A stretch of 64,000 nt of DNA from Aegilops tauschii subsp. strangulata (Eukaryota > Streptophyta > Magnoliopsida > Poales > Poaceae): contig NC_053039.3 of NCBI RefSeq assembly GCF_002575655.3, positions 380,223,633 to 380,287,632 on the forward strand, read 5' to 3'. Below the pieces are notes generated by a model. It saw only the letters and a list, made by a program, of their open reading frames with translations, was not told the DNA's origin and made no database searches. Positions 11,941 to 23,372 of the stretch are shown in pieces. Position numbers and translations under genes: made by a program. The stretch's first letter is position 1. Every line of letters starts with the position of its first letter.

Positions 11941-14900
11941 CTGCCATAACTTCTGCATATGAGCTCCGAATTGAGCAAACTCAAGCTTGTTGGATAGAGG
12001 AAGACGAGTAGCATCATAGAAGATGCGAGTAAAACTCAAGGTTATAGTAAGAAGAGGCAGGGAAGGTATGCCAACAAATAGAGGAGTGAAACCTCCAACC
12101 GAGAAGAACCGGCATAACCTCCAACATCGAAAACATCATAGAAGATGCTAGTGAACTCCGTTTTCGATGAACTCGAGCTTGTCATCAAGATGACCATAAG
12201 CTCCAAAACTCACAAAGAGAAGAATCAAACAAGAACCAATAAAGATGATGCAAGGATGCAATGGTTTGAGCTCTCTATGAACGATACGATCAAGCTACTC
12301 ATCGAGAGCCCCCCTTGATAGTACGGCAATCGATCCTATAACCCGGTCTCCCAACTACCATCATGAGACCGGTAAAATAGAAAACCTATCAAGGGCAAAC
12401 CTTTGCCTTGCACATGGTACACTTGAGCTAGATGATGATGATCTTGACTCCCTCAAGTTGGACCACCTTTCTTGGTTGTGTTGGCTCGATGAAGACTAGT
12501 TGATTGCTCCCCCATACTCCACTATGGGTGAGCCACTCTTCCGCACATCTTCACAAGTCCATTGTCACCACAATGGACGGCAAGCTTCAAGCACTTGACC
12601 TCTTCGTGATGCTCCACTTGAACTTGCACACGGCAATGTTGATGACGATCACCACTTGATGTCATCCTCTCCATGGGTTGAGTGATATCTTCCTCTCGAC
12701 GCAAGCCCATGAACACGTACCTAACCCCACATAGAACACTCACGAAGACCATGGGTTAGTACACAAGGCGTAATTGACAATGCTTACCATACCATGGGAT
12801 CACTTGATCCCTCTCGGTACCTCTTCTACGCTTTGTGTGTTGATCAACTTGATTCACTCTTGACTTAGTCTTGATCAACCTTGACTCTTTCCAACTCTCT
12901 TCATTTGGATGATGTCTTGAAGGTAAACATGAATGATCACACAATCTTCTTCTTCAAGACATGCTTGCAATAAGCTCAACTCTCACATGACCAATCTTTG
13001 GATAATTCCTTAATAACACCTTGGTCACCACATAAACTCCTTGAAACCAACACATGGACTTCAAGAAATGCCTATGGACAAATCCTTCAAATATAACTCA
13101 AGGCAACCATTAGTCCATAGAGATTGTCATCAATTACCAAAACCAAACATGGGGGCACCGCATGTTCTTTCACCTTTCCTCATCCCGGCCCAACCTGGGC
13201 GCTGCGCCGCCCCCGGCGTCTCCGCTCGCGGTCGCCCGAGGACCGCGCTGCCTCGTCCTCATCATCGTGCCATCCCTGTCTCCTCTCAACGTCAAGCGCG
13301 GCCACGCTCGAGGACCCCCGCCGCTCTTCACGACGTCCTCTGCTCGTGGGAGGACCATGGCGTCGCCGGCCTCCCAGAACGCCACCCCGACCCCCCCTCG
13401 TCGTGAGCTCCCGCGCCCCGCTTTCCTTTTCTCCTGTCCCGACGCCGTGCGCACTCACCCGCAAGACCCCGGGCGCCCGCCTGCCTGCGCGCGCCCGCCC
13501 CTTCCCCAGTCACGGCCTCGCTCACCCCGGATGGCGCCCGCCGCCCCGTGCCCGCCGCAGGCCCGAGCTCCATCGCCGCCCCGCTCACTGACGCCGCCGC
13601 CACAACCCACCACCGGCTCCCCCACGGCCACCGTTTGACTCGCCCGGGAGCGCTCGTTCGAACGCCACCATCCACGCGAGCTCCCGTGGCCGGAGTCGGC
13701 CTGCCGGCGATTGCCAGAGCCGCCGGATTAGCGCCGGTGGTTACGCTGACGTGGCACCATTAGATTAGGTTAATCACACGCTTAATTACCTCCCCTTTGT
13801 ATGACAGTGGGACCCGCTGTTTTATTAGAACCATTTAATTAAAGGAAATAAACTGTTAGTTTTAAGCTGAGTCACTGACTACTGGGTCCCGCTGGACCCA
13901 ATTCACTAGTCAACTCTGCTGACTGGGGACTCCCAGTCAGTGACAGGTGGGACCGCCTGGGCCCCTTTGACTTTGTTGACCAGTCAACTGGTCAACAGTT
14001 GACTGGGCTGACTTGGCCCCTGGCCCCACATGTCTGTCTTAGTAGCACATATGTGGGTACACTTCTGTGTACCCGTAGTAATTTCCCTTTTATTTTCGAT
14101 TTAATTTAAATTCAGAAAATGAATAAAACTTTGAAAATTAATATAAAATAATTCGTAGCTCGGATGAAAAAACTTTGTACATGAAAGTTGCTCAGAACGA
14201 CAAGACGAATCCGAATACATAGTGCGTTTGTCAGCCACACGTCCCTAGCATAGCGAACATGGAACTTTTCCCCTCCGGTCCATCTATCCGAAAACGCGAA
14301 ACACCAGGAATACTTTCCCGGATGTTTCCCGCCTTCGTCGGTATCACCTACTACCGCGTTAGGGCATACCTAGCATCGCGTATTAGCTCGTTATGTTTTG
14401 TGATGTTTTGCTTGCTCCGTATTTACTATTTCTCCCCCCTCTTCTTCTCCGGTAGACCCCGAGACCGTTGCTGATGCCACTGAGTACGACTACGGTGATG
14501 ACGACCTCTTCTTGCCAGAGCAACCAGGCAAGCCCCCCCCCCTTGATCACCAGATATCGCCTATTCTTCTCTATACTGCTTGCATTAGAGTAGTGTAGCA
14601 TGTTACTGCTTTCGGTTAACCCTATTCTGTTGCATAGCCTCTCATTGTTGCTACAGTTGTTACCCTTACCTGCTATCCTACTGCTTAGAATAGGATGCTA
14701 GTTTTTCCATCAGTGGCCCTACATTCTTGTCCGTCTGCCATGCTATACTACTGGGTCGTGATCACTGCGGGAGGTGATCACGGGTATATACTATATACAT
14801 TATACATGATACATGTGGTGACTAAAGTCGGGTCGGCACGAGGAGTACCCGCAAGTGATTCTGATGAGGGGGCTGAAGGGACAGGTGGCTCCATCCCGGT

Positions 14901-16194
14901 AGAGGTGGGCCTGGGTTCCTGACGGCCCCCGACTGTTACTTTGTGGCGGAGCAACAGGGCGGGTTGAGACCACCTAGGAGAGAGGTGGGCCTGGCCCTGG
15001 TCGGCGTCCGCGGATACTTAATAATAACACGCTTACCGAGTTCTTGGTATTTGATCTGAGTCTAGCCATTTGGTCTATACGCACTAACCAACTACGTGGG
15101 AACAGTTATGGGCACTCGGCGTCGTGGTATCAGCCGAAGCTCTTTTTGACGTCAGCGACGGAGCGGCGCGCGCCGGATTGGACTGGAACGCCTGCTAGGC
15201 TAGGTCTGCTTCCGGCCGCCCTCGCAACGTGCAGGTGTGCAATGGGCGATGGGCCCAGACCCCTGCGTGCATAGGATTTAGACTGGCGTGCTGACCTCTC
15301 TGTTGAGCCTAGGTGGGGCTGCGACGTGTTGATCTTCCGAGGCCGGGCATGACCCAGGAAAGTGTGTCCGGCCAAATGGGATCGAGCGTGTTGGGTTATG
15401 TGGTGCACCCCTGCAGGGAAGTTTATCTATTCGAATAGCGGTGTCCCTCGGTAAAAGGACGACCCGGAGTTGTACCTTGACCTTATGACAACTAGAACCG
15501 GATACTTAATAAAACACACCCTTCCAAGTGCCAGATCGGGTGATCGCTCTTTAACAGGGCGACGAGGAGGGGATCGCCGGGTAGGATTATGCTATGCGAT
15601 GCTACTTGGTGAACTTACCATCTACTCTCTTCTACATGCTGCAAGATGGAGGTGGCCAGAAGCGTAGTCTTCGGCAGGATTAGCTATCCCCCTCTTATTC
15701 TAGCATTCTGCAGTTCAGTCCACCGATATGGCCCTTTACACATATACCCATGCATATGTAGTGTAGCTCCTTGCTTGCGAGTACTTTGGATGAGTACTCA
15801 CGGTTGCTTTTCTCCCTCTTTTCCCCTTTCCTTTCTACCTGGTTCTCGCAACCAGAGAGCCCAGGAGCCAGACGCCACCGCCGACGATGACTCCTACTAC
15901 ACCGGAGGTGCCTACTACTACGTGCAGCCCGCTGACGACGACCAGGAGTAGTTTAGGAGGATCCCAGGCAGGAGGCCTGCGCCTCTTTCGATCTGTATCC
16001 CAGTTTGTGCTAGCCTTCTATGATCGAGCACTTTTATTCGAGCCCTCGAGGCCCCTGGCTTGTATTATGATGCTTGTATGACTCATTTATGTTTTAGAGT
16101 TGTGTTGTGATATCTTCCCGTGAGTCCCTGATCTTGATCCTACACGTTTGCGTGCATGATTATTGTACGGTCAAATCGGGGGCATCATAGCTGG

Positions 16195-16618
16195 AGTGTC
16201 CACCTCAAGTAACTACTTTCCGCTTCGGCTGTGCTGTCAAACCCTCTGTGGCTAGCACCCGGGTAGCTATGCACCTGGGCCTGAGCGGCTGGCCAGTGGT
16301 CGTAGACTCATGGAACCCTCCCAACGTACACGACATAGTAGCCCTTCGCCATCTCTAATCTATTTACCTGCATCGTGAGTTGATGAATTGAACGATAATA
16401 TGCAACATAATGTACTTAAGAAAACAAGGAGGCATAATTAGCAAAATACAAGCAACCAATAGTAAACATAAATGACGAAGTTCCTCATACCCAAACTAAT
16501 TAACTAGAGCGATCTACGCTAGTTCAAGACCACGGTTTAGTTACATCACATAGTTTCGCCGTGCATAAATTCAATGTTTTTCCATAGAAAGACAGTAGTG
16601 ACACATTGTCATCAACAA
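16195..16618 (-). other. CACTA-A sequence downstream of the ORF2-type gene
   Basis: This is the right-hand continuation of CACTA-A after the LARD insertion. It lies 3' of the minus-strand ORF2-type gene and is presumably its 3' UTR. No frame or repeat array was recognised. Confidence 0.5.
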
Positions 16619-17192
16619 TCAGTCCTCCATGTCGGCGGTCCAATCTTCATACTCAGGAAGGAAGCACTCGAGCTTCTTGAAAGGCTTCAGGTCCAAACGC
16701 TGAGCGAGTAGCAGTGCTCGGACATCTTCCCGCGTGATTGGCCCATGGTAGAACATCCCTGTTGGTTCGAGGACCTGCTTCATGATCACTTGGGCAAGTT
16801 CACACTGTACGCGATAAAACTCAGCTCTGATTCGATGATCTGGTGTCCTTCCTATGCTTGTGGCCCAGCTAACAATCTCGGCATCGTTGGTAGTAGGTGA
16901 CATGCGAAGGCGTTGATTATCCCTTCTGTACTTGAGCAGGTGATGCATGAGGTAGAATCCATCAGCCATACTGGTGTGCGGTTGCTGGATGTAGCAGAAG
17001 TCGGTCTTATAACCGGAAGCCAGCCCGCGATTCCTGTACTTTTTCACCTTGATATATCCACCAAACAAGCTGAAGGTTAACAGGGCACTATCGAGAACAC
17101 TCTTTATGTGCTTGTGACCCTTTTTCCTGAGGTTCTTCGATGAGTCCAAGTACATAGCATGGGAGTATTCCGGGTACAGAACAATGAGGACG

Positions 17193-17205
17193 CCCCCCCC
17201 CCCCC
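17193..17205. repeat. 13-C homopolymer at an exon edge of the ORF2-type gene
   Basis: Thirteen consecutive C (G on the coding strand) sit immediately after a GCGCAG acceptor-like sequence, at the start of the exon leading into PEYSHAMYLDSS. Such a run is slippage-prone, and its length also suggests caution about assembly accuracy. Confidence 0.8.
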
Positions 17206-17357
17206 GCTGCGCAAATTAAGTACACCACAAATTAGCCTCCATGCTTGCAAAGGAATGATTAAAACTTACGAAAGGATATGTGCGGATGACTTACATGGGA
17301 TGATAAGGCACGAGAATCACTTCCTTGTCCTTATTAGCGATCATGAATTCGCCGAGG

Positions 17358-18985
17358 TGATACGTCTCCAACGTATCTATAATTTTTGATTGTTCCATGC
17401 TATTATATTATCCATCTAGGATGTTTTATATGCATTTATATGCTATTTTATATGATTTTTGGGACTAACATATTAACTCAGAGCCCAGTGCCAGTTTTTG
17501 TTTTTTCCTTGTTTTTGAGTTTCGCAGAAAAGGAATACCAAACGGAGTCCAATTGACGTGCCAATTTTTGATGATTTTTTATGGACCAAAATAAGACCAC
17601 AGAGCATCGGAGTTGGGCCAGAGGAGTCCCGGGCTGCCCACCAGGGTGGGGGGCGCCCCCCCCAGGCGCGTGGGCCTATCTCGTGGACAGCCCGGAGACC
17701 CCCCTGACGTGAAACCTACGCCAAAAATTCCTATAAATACAGAAACTTCCAGAAAACGGAATAGATCGGGAGTTCCACCGCCGCAAACCTCCAGAGCCAC
17801 CACAACCCAATCTAGACCCGTTCCGGCACCCTGCCGGAGGGGGAAATCCCTCTCCGGTGGCCATCTTCATCATCCCAGCGATCTCCATGCCGAGGAGGGA
17901 GTAGTTCACCCTCGGGGCTGAGGGTATGTACCAGTAGCTATGTGTTTGATCTCTCTCTCTCTCGTGTTCTTGATTTGGCACGATCTTGATGTACCGCGAG
18001 CTTTGGTATTATAGTTGGATCTTATGATGTTTCTCCCCCTCTACTCTCTTGTAATGGATTGAGTTTTCCCTTTGAAGTTATCTTATCGGATTGAGTCTTT
18101 AAGGATTTGAGAACACTTGATGTATGTCTTGCCGTGCTTATCTGTGGTGACAATGGGATATCACGTGATCCACTTGATGTATGTTTTGGTGATCAACTTG
18201 CGGGTTCCGCCCATGAACCTATGCATAGGGGTTGGCACACGTTTTCGTCTTGACTCTCCGGTAGAAACTTTGGGGCACTCTTTGAAGTTCTTTGTGTTGG
18301 TTGAATAGATGAATCTAAGATTGTGTGATGCATATCGTATAATCATACCCACGGATACTTGAGGTGACATTGGAGTATCTAGGTGACACTAGGGTTTTGG
18401 TTGATTTGTATCTTAAGGTGTTATTCTAGTACGAACTCTTGAATAGATCGATCCGAAAGAATAACTTTGAGGTGGTTTCGTACCCTACAATAATCTCTTC
18501 GTTTGTTCTCCGCTATTAGTGACTTTGGAGTGACTCTTTGTTGCATGTTGAGGGATAGTTATATGATCCAATTATGTTATTATTGTTGAGAGAACTTGCA
18601 CTAGTGAAAGTATGAACCCTAGGCCTTGTTTCCTAGCATTGCAATACCGTTTACGCTCACTTTTACCACTTGCTACCTTGCTGTTTTTATATTTTCAGAT
18701 TACAAAAACCTATATCTACCATCCATATTGCACCTCTATCACCATCTCTTCACCGAACTAGTGCACCTATACAATTTACCATTGTATTGGGTGTGTTGGG
18801 GACACAAGAGACTCTTTGTTATTTGGTTGCAGGGTTATTTGAGAGAGACCATCTTCATCCTACGCCTCCCACGGATTGATAAACCTTAGGTCATCCACTT
18901 GAGGGAAATTTGCTACTGTCCTACAAACCTCTGCACTTGGAGGCCCAACAACTTCTACAAGAAGAAGGTTGTGTAGTAGACATCA
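17358..18985 (+). mobile_element. Solo LTR (TGATACGTCTCC family), 1.63 kb
   Basis: Begins TGATACGTCTCCAACGTATC and ends GTGTAGTAGACATCA, with perfect 5-bp duplications CGAGG at 17353-17357 and 18986-18990. A TATA-like CCTATAAATAC lies near 17730. No internal domain is present, so it is a solo LTR left by LTR-LTR recombination. It interrupts the Ulp1-like exon of CACTA-A between codons for a SKYL motif and a VILVPYHPM motif. A second member lies reversed at 48880-50493. I do not assign a family name. Confidence 0.88.
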
Positions 18986-21980
18986 CGAGGTACTTGCTCG
19001 CATAGTCATGGTGCTCTTTGCAAACTGCCAAGAAGCTCTCATGCATATAGAACGGGTCCGTGACGCAGATATATTTGATGTTCTTGACCCTGATGAAGTA
19101 GTTCAGATACAGCGCATACATGTGGATGAACTAGAAATCCAGCTTGGTCATGTGGAACATGTCGTAGATGTAGTCAAATTGCAGGATTAACTTATTCGCG
19201 GGCCATCTCTCAACGTACAACCTTCCACCCGGCACCTGAGCCGCGTAAAGCGGGTATCCTGGTTTTTCCGTGATCAGAAGGCTTTTCTCTCTCGCCAGCA
19301 CATCTTCATGGAGTCTCCTTAGATCATTGTTCAGTCTGTGCTCTAGCGCTTTCGCAGGTAGGATCGGCTGGCCGGCGACATGGAAGCGTTGCGCACCTTC
19401 GACAGGTATTCTGTCTACCACCCGGGGCTCCAGAGGCAGCTGGCTACTTGAAGTAGCTCTGGATCCTTTAGGGCCTTTCTTGTCCGGTCTCCTCCTTTGC
19501 TTCTTGGTGGGTGGCGGTAGTGAGCCCACCATACCTTCCCTAACCACCACCCCCAGTGTCGTCAGGCTAATCAGTGGACGGGCCTCGGGGGGTTGCTGGG
19601 TACAGGCAGCATCTGGAGGCGTCACCTGCGAGGATCGCTTGAAGAGAGACTTTTTGCATTCCACCTTAGGACGTTCCGGCTCCGGCAATTCAGGCAGCAT
19701 CAAGTCATCATCTCCATGCTCATAGCCTGAGTCTTCGCCGTCCTGAGCCATCAATCCTCCATCATCATAGGCGGTATTGAAATACTTGTCTAGGTCATCA
19801 TCATCATCCTCCATGTCATCATCAACATTTGCTTCTTTAACAACGGGGGCTACATCATCTGGCACTAATGGAGGCTCTCCCTCGCGTCGTCCGCTATCAA
19901 TCACCACGACAGCTGCAGGTAATGTGGTAGGTGGGGTGGTGTTCATACCTTCTTGAGAAGGTGGTGTTGGCGTGATACTGGGAGCCTCGAGACGAAGAAG
20001 AGACTTGGGCCAAGGCAAGAACTAGCTCTTGCATGCGCCAATCATCTTAGGGGTCTCGTCGTCATCGACTGGTACCGGAGGAGGCAAATCCTCGAAGCCC
20101 GCTAAGACACTGGCCACGTTAACCTTGAAGACGCCATCGGGCATCTCTCGGTTGTTGAACATGCGGTCCTTTGGATTCATGATCATTTCCTTTCCCACGG
20201 CCACCTTCTGGCCCTTGATGTCGTAGAGTAGGGTGCACGGGGTGTCGTCGGCCTACGAAGGAGACATGTCTGCGACGTCAAACATCCGAAAGGCAACTGA
20301 AACGGAAGACTATAGACATGCTGGTGAAAAGGGTATGACGCGTAATTACCATGAGGGCGTCGAGCTTAGCCAGCGATGAAGGCCCACCGACCATGCAAGA
20401 GACGGAGGTCGGGCTGCTATGAACAGGAGCGGGACCTTTTGCGGGTGCTTGAGCAGGTGCTGGTGCTCTGGTGTTCACCGAATTGCTCCCGACAAAGCTG
20501 GGAAGGGGAAAGTCCTCCGGCCGTGCATTTGGATTGTTCTTCGTGAAAACCCATAGTGCCGGAAGCAAGCTGACCACCGCATCAGTGACCGCTGCAGAGA
20601 CGGCCCCGAGCAACTCTTCTTTGGTCTCAGCTTTGGTCTTATCGACCGCAATCTTGACCTTCTCGTCGATGCTTTGTTGAGTGACGATCGAGCGTCTCTT
20701 CCTTCTTTCCTCTAGCTCCTCGGGGTAGCACGTCTTCCACGAGGCGCCATCTCCGACGCCGTGCACACATCCATAGGACGGCGGCTTGTCCACCGGGACC
20801 TTCTTCAGTATGTTCAGGGGCCGGTTGAATGGGGTGTCCCACTTGGGCCTCGCCGACGACTGTGATGACTCGTCGCTTTCGGTTGCCCTTTGGTGCTGCT
20901 CTTTCTGCAAAAGGAACGTGGATGGTTTACTAATGTGACAAAACTTGCAGTTGAATTGATTGGAAGCTATAATATGATAATGTGGTAATATAACAATTAC
21001 CAGAAGTCTCATGAACTCCCTCGTGTTCGGGTCCGTGTAAAAGAGCTTTTTTTCTTTCTCCCACTTGTACCGGGCCCTGATCCAATCATGCTCCAGCGGG
21101 TCGGTGAACTCCGCCTAGGGGTCTGGGATTCCGTGACTTTCATGTTCAGCATTCTCCTTGGCCCATACGGCCCTCTTCCCCTCGTAACCACGGCTTCCGA
21201 GGCGGTGGGGAGGCGTGTTCCTGGCCTGGAGCGCCTTCATTTTCTCCGACTTTGCCTTGACACTTTCTTTAGCGCAATTCTCCTTGAATTTTGCAAAGTC
21301 CTCTTCCGTTATTGACGGATTGTCAGCATCAATCTTGGACCAGGTTCATTCTTCGCAATCGCTTTTTTCACCCGAACTTTCCAGGCGGACAAGTCGTTGG
21401 TGAACGTTACCATCGCCTTGTCGTTTATCTTTGTCATGGCGATGTCTTTCCACGGATCTTCATATTATTTTTCATTGCGGCTGGGGAACAAGAACCTATT
21501 GTGCAACTTCTTTAGGAGCATGTTCTCCATATGTGGTATGAGCCTCAACCTCTCGTCGTTGATGTTGGCGGTTTCCCTGAGGATGCATCCAAGTTGATTG
21601 CCCCAGCACTTGCGCGCTTCCTCTGGCGTCGTTGGCTCTAACTTCTTGGGATGCATCTCCGTGACCACAATTTGTCGGATGCCAAGCTCGTTTCGTTTTC
21701 GTGTCCTCTTCTTCTTTGGTGCTTTACCGGCTACAATAGCATCGTTGCCGGTCTCGGGGGTGGTGTCGGTGCCGGTGCCAGTACCGGTGTCGGTGTCGGG
21801 GTTGGTGCCACTGCCGCCACCATGCAACCCCATCTGGTGTTCATCCAGGTAATCGAAATAGTGATTTGCTGCCTCGATGGGGTCTTCGAGGCGAGCAGAA
21901 CCACCCCCGACTTCGGCGTCGGTAGACATGTTTCCTATTCAACAATTGTAAATAAAAGATACAATAAAAAGAAAAGAACA

Positions 21981-22178
21981 AGGCCTATATTTGGTCGGAA
22001 TGTTGATTCATTCCCCTTCCGGCAAATTCCAGGTACTCCATATGTCCTAGTTTCTAGCACAAGTCATGCAGAAAATCACGGAATTTTTTTGCATGACCTT
22101 TGCTAAAAAGTGGACATATGGAGTGCCTGAAATTTGCCGGAACGGAAATGAATCAACATTCTGGCAAAACATAGGCCA
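21981..22178. repeat. Foldback hairpin upstream of the ORF2-type gene
   Basis: The left arm from AGGCCTATATTTGG through CGGAATGTTGATTCATT pairs with the right arm AATGAATCAACATTC ... AAACATAGGCC. Inner arms also pair (AGCACAAGTCATGCA with TGCATGACCTTTGCT). Arms are about 70 bp with a few mismatches. A decayed relative lies at 25062-25222. It sits just 5' of the minus-strand gene start. Confidence 0.7.
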
Positions 22179-22690
22179 CTCGATATTCTTCGACAATTGG
22201 CACAAGTTCATATAACAGATTTGATGCTATCTCAAGAGAACATGGCAACATTATATGACAGATTTCCAAGACTTAGCAAATTAACCAAGTGTTAAAAACA
22301 GCAACATTGGATAGGCTATTGCATTAGTTTTTATTTGCTACTGTTTTTTCCTAAATGATCTCTCTCTCTCTCTCTCCCTCTCTCTCTCTCTGCTACTGAC
22401 CCTAATTAATTAGCTATTGCATTAGCTACTGCCCTAGCTAAATTTTCTCATTTTCTAAAAAAAATGGCCCTAGCTATATTTTCTACTGCCCTAATTAGCT
22501 ACAGTTTTTTTATAAATTTTTGCTACTGTTTCTATAGCTAATTTATATACCTACAAAAACTAATTAGCTGCTGTTTTTTTATAAATTTTAGCTACTATTT
22601 TTTATACCTACAAAAACCAATTTGCTACTGTTTTTTTCTTTGCACTAAACTAAATTGCACTAAACAAAAATTGCCTTAAACTAAACTGCA
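22179..22690. other. AT-rich non-coding stretch of CACTA-A with CT microsatellite
   Basis: Holds a CT-rich microsatellite at about 22359-22391 and many GCTACTG / TAGCTA words in AT-rich sequence with T-runs. No gene is visible. Confidence 0.6.
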
Positions 22691-22900
22691 CTAAACTAAA
22701 TTTGCATAGCAGTAGCGCTGGGTCCAGCGCTACTGCTAGCCCGCTACAGCTAAGTTGTAGCAGTAGCGCTGGAAAGGGAGCGCTACTACTATACCTAGTT
22801 AGCAGTAGCGCTTTTCTGTGGTAAGCGCTACTGATAGTACTAAGTAGCAGTAGCGCTTTTTCTGAAAAGCGTTGCTGCTAACTTTTCCTTTATTTTTAAA
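22690..22900. repeat. Internal copy of the CACTA left subterminal array
   Basis: Repeats AGCAGTAGCGCT / AGCGCTACTGCT in the same order and orientation as 1366-1560, including the shared GCTACAGCTAAGTTGTAGCA. A subterminal array 21 kb inside the element implies fusion of two related CACTA copies, or insertion of a second one that lost its terminal CACTA. Confidence 0.8.
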
Positions 22901-23005
22901 AATACAGCTTATTTTCCTTGTGGTTTTATATACAGTACTTTCATCATATGATTTTATGATCATGATTAGTTATTATATATAACAGTGGGTGAAATGAATG
23001 TGGAG

Positions 23006-23119
23006 TAGATTCAAGTGGAGGCAACATGTGGTGCATGTTGAAAGTACTACTAATCCAAACTTGAGTTTGGATTAGTAGTACTTTCAACATGCACCACATG
23101 TTGCCTCCACTTGAATCTA
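23006..23119. repeat. Perfect 55-bp-stem hairpin with 4-nt loop
   Basis: Arms 23006-23060 and 23065-23119 are exact reverse complements with loop TTGA. Weaker pairing extends outward to about 22961 and 23180. It begins 254 bp past the stop codon of the minus-strand B3 gene, where it could fall in that gene's 3' UTR. The homologous hairpin of CACTA-B (51681-51797) is imperfect. Stem segments 23025-23046 and 51697-51718 differ at one base. Structures like this are typical small-RNA precursors; expression is not shown. Confidence 0.9.
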
Positions 23120-23142
23120 ATCCATGTTCATTTCACCTACTG

Positions 23143-23162
23143 ATATATATATATATATATAT
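23143..23162. repeat. (TA)n microsatellite
   Basis: An uninterrupted TA run at the outer right edge of the long hairpin. It replaces the shorter GATATATAATAAC of the CACTA-B copy. Confidence 0.85.
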
Positions 23163-23372
23163 ACACAATAACTCATCATGCTCATATAACAACTTAGCAT
23201 CATGCATCATCGATCATAATAATAAATAAATCATCATTGGTATCATAATAAGAAGTCACTCATCATCATCGATCATACAACTTCTACTCCATACCACATC
23301 ATCATCATAGTCATCTAACCAATCCTACTTAGTTGTTCTTAGCACATGATCATGAGTATTAGCTAGGACCTA

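Larger units (their letters stand above)
10491..13172. mobile_element. Mutator-like DNA element with GCGGTACTACCGC array
   Basis: The left end is TTGAAAGATCGTGGATG. The right end is CATGTTCTTTCA, which reads TGAAAGAACATG on the minus strand, so termini are short and imperfect inverted repeats. Nine-base flanks CCTTCCCTC (10482-10490) and CCTTTCCTC (13173-13181) agree at 8 of 9 positions, the length expected for Mutator-type insertion. The interior has three direct copies of a GGGCGGTCACCGAACCC-type unit at 10912-11020 and a dense array of GCGGTACTACCGC at 11599-11933. No transposase frame is visible, so it is non-autonomous or unclassified. The wording GATGTCGCCTAGAGGGGGGT is widespread in Triticeae. 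Confidence 0.6.
1910..16189 (+). mobile_element. LARD-like non-coding LTR retrotransposon, complete with both LTRs
   Basis: The 5' LTR (1910-5594) starts TGTGACGCCCGG and ends GGGGGCGTCACA. The 3' LTR (9816-16189) starts TGTGATGCCCGG and ends GGGGGCATCATA. GCTGG flanks both sides (1905-1909, 16190-16194). A primer-binding site TGGTATCAGAGC (5598-5609), complementary to initiator tRNA-Met, follows the 5' LTR. The 4.2-kb internal region shows no gag, protease, RT or integrase frame. LTRs near 3.7 kb around a short non-coding interior match the LARD class (Sukkula is the barley archetype; I do not claim that family). The 3' LTR contains a 2.7-kb insertion. By eye, about 17 differences in roughly 660 aligned LTR bases (3061-3720) suggest a fairly young insertion. 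Confidence 0.85.
9816..16189 (+). repeat. 3' LTR of the LARD-like element, interrupted
   Basis: The LTR runs 9816-10490, is broken by a Mutator-like element (10491-13172), and continues 13173-16189. It ends GGGGGCATCATA directly before GCTGG. The terminal CA has changed to TA, which would weaken integrase recognition. Confidence 0.85.
16619..21929 (-). pseudogene. CACTA ORF2-type gene: Transposase_24-like, DUF8039-like and Ulp1/C48-like regions, degraded
   Basis: Read from 21929 downward. The N-terminal part (from MSTDAEVGG) has EEARKCWGNQLGCILRE and a lysine/arginine-rich stretch, and continues with NPKARPEDFPLPSF-like Ptta/En/Spm features. Next comes DTPCTLLYD to PVPVDDDETPKMIG near 20050-20240, then an acidic linker and the C48-type helper segment ending WIHMYALYLNYF, DPFYMHESFLAV near 18990-19130. 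After a solo LTR (17358-18985) the Ulp1-like part resumes and ends EYEDWTADMED at 16619. Lesions: frameshifts near 21200-21350, a TAG between 20018 and 20022, and the LTR. Where ULP1 peptidases have a catalytic Cys, this copy reads SMADGFYLMHH, so it is probably not an active protease. In CACTA elements such a protein accompanies the transposase; its exact role is unclear. Confidence 0.75.

Noticed and set aside
13124..13675. Several overlapping 115-158 residue frames, also present at 2416-2925
   Set aside because: They fall in the GC-rich part of the LARD LTRs, are open in several frames at once and differ in length between the two LTR copies, as expected of composition rather than coding.
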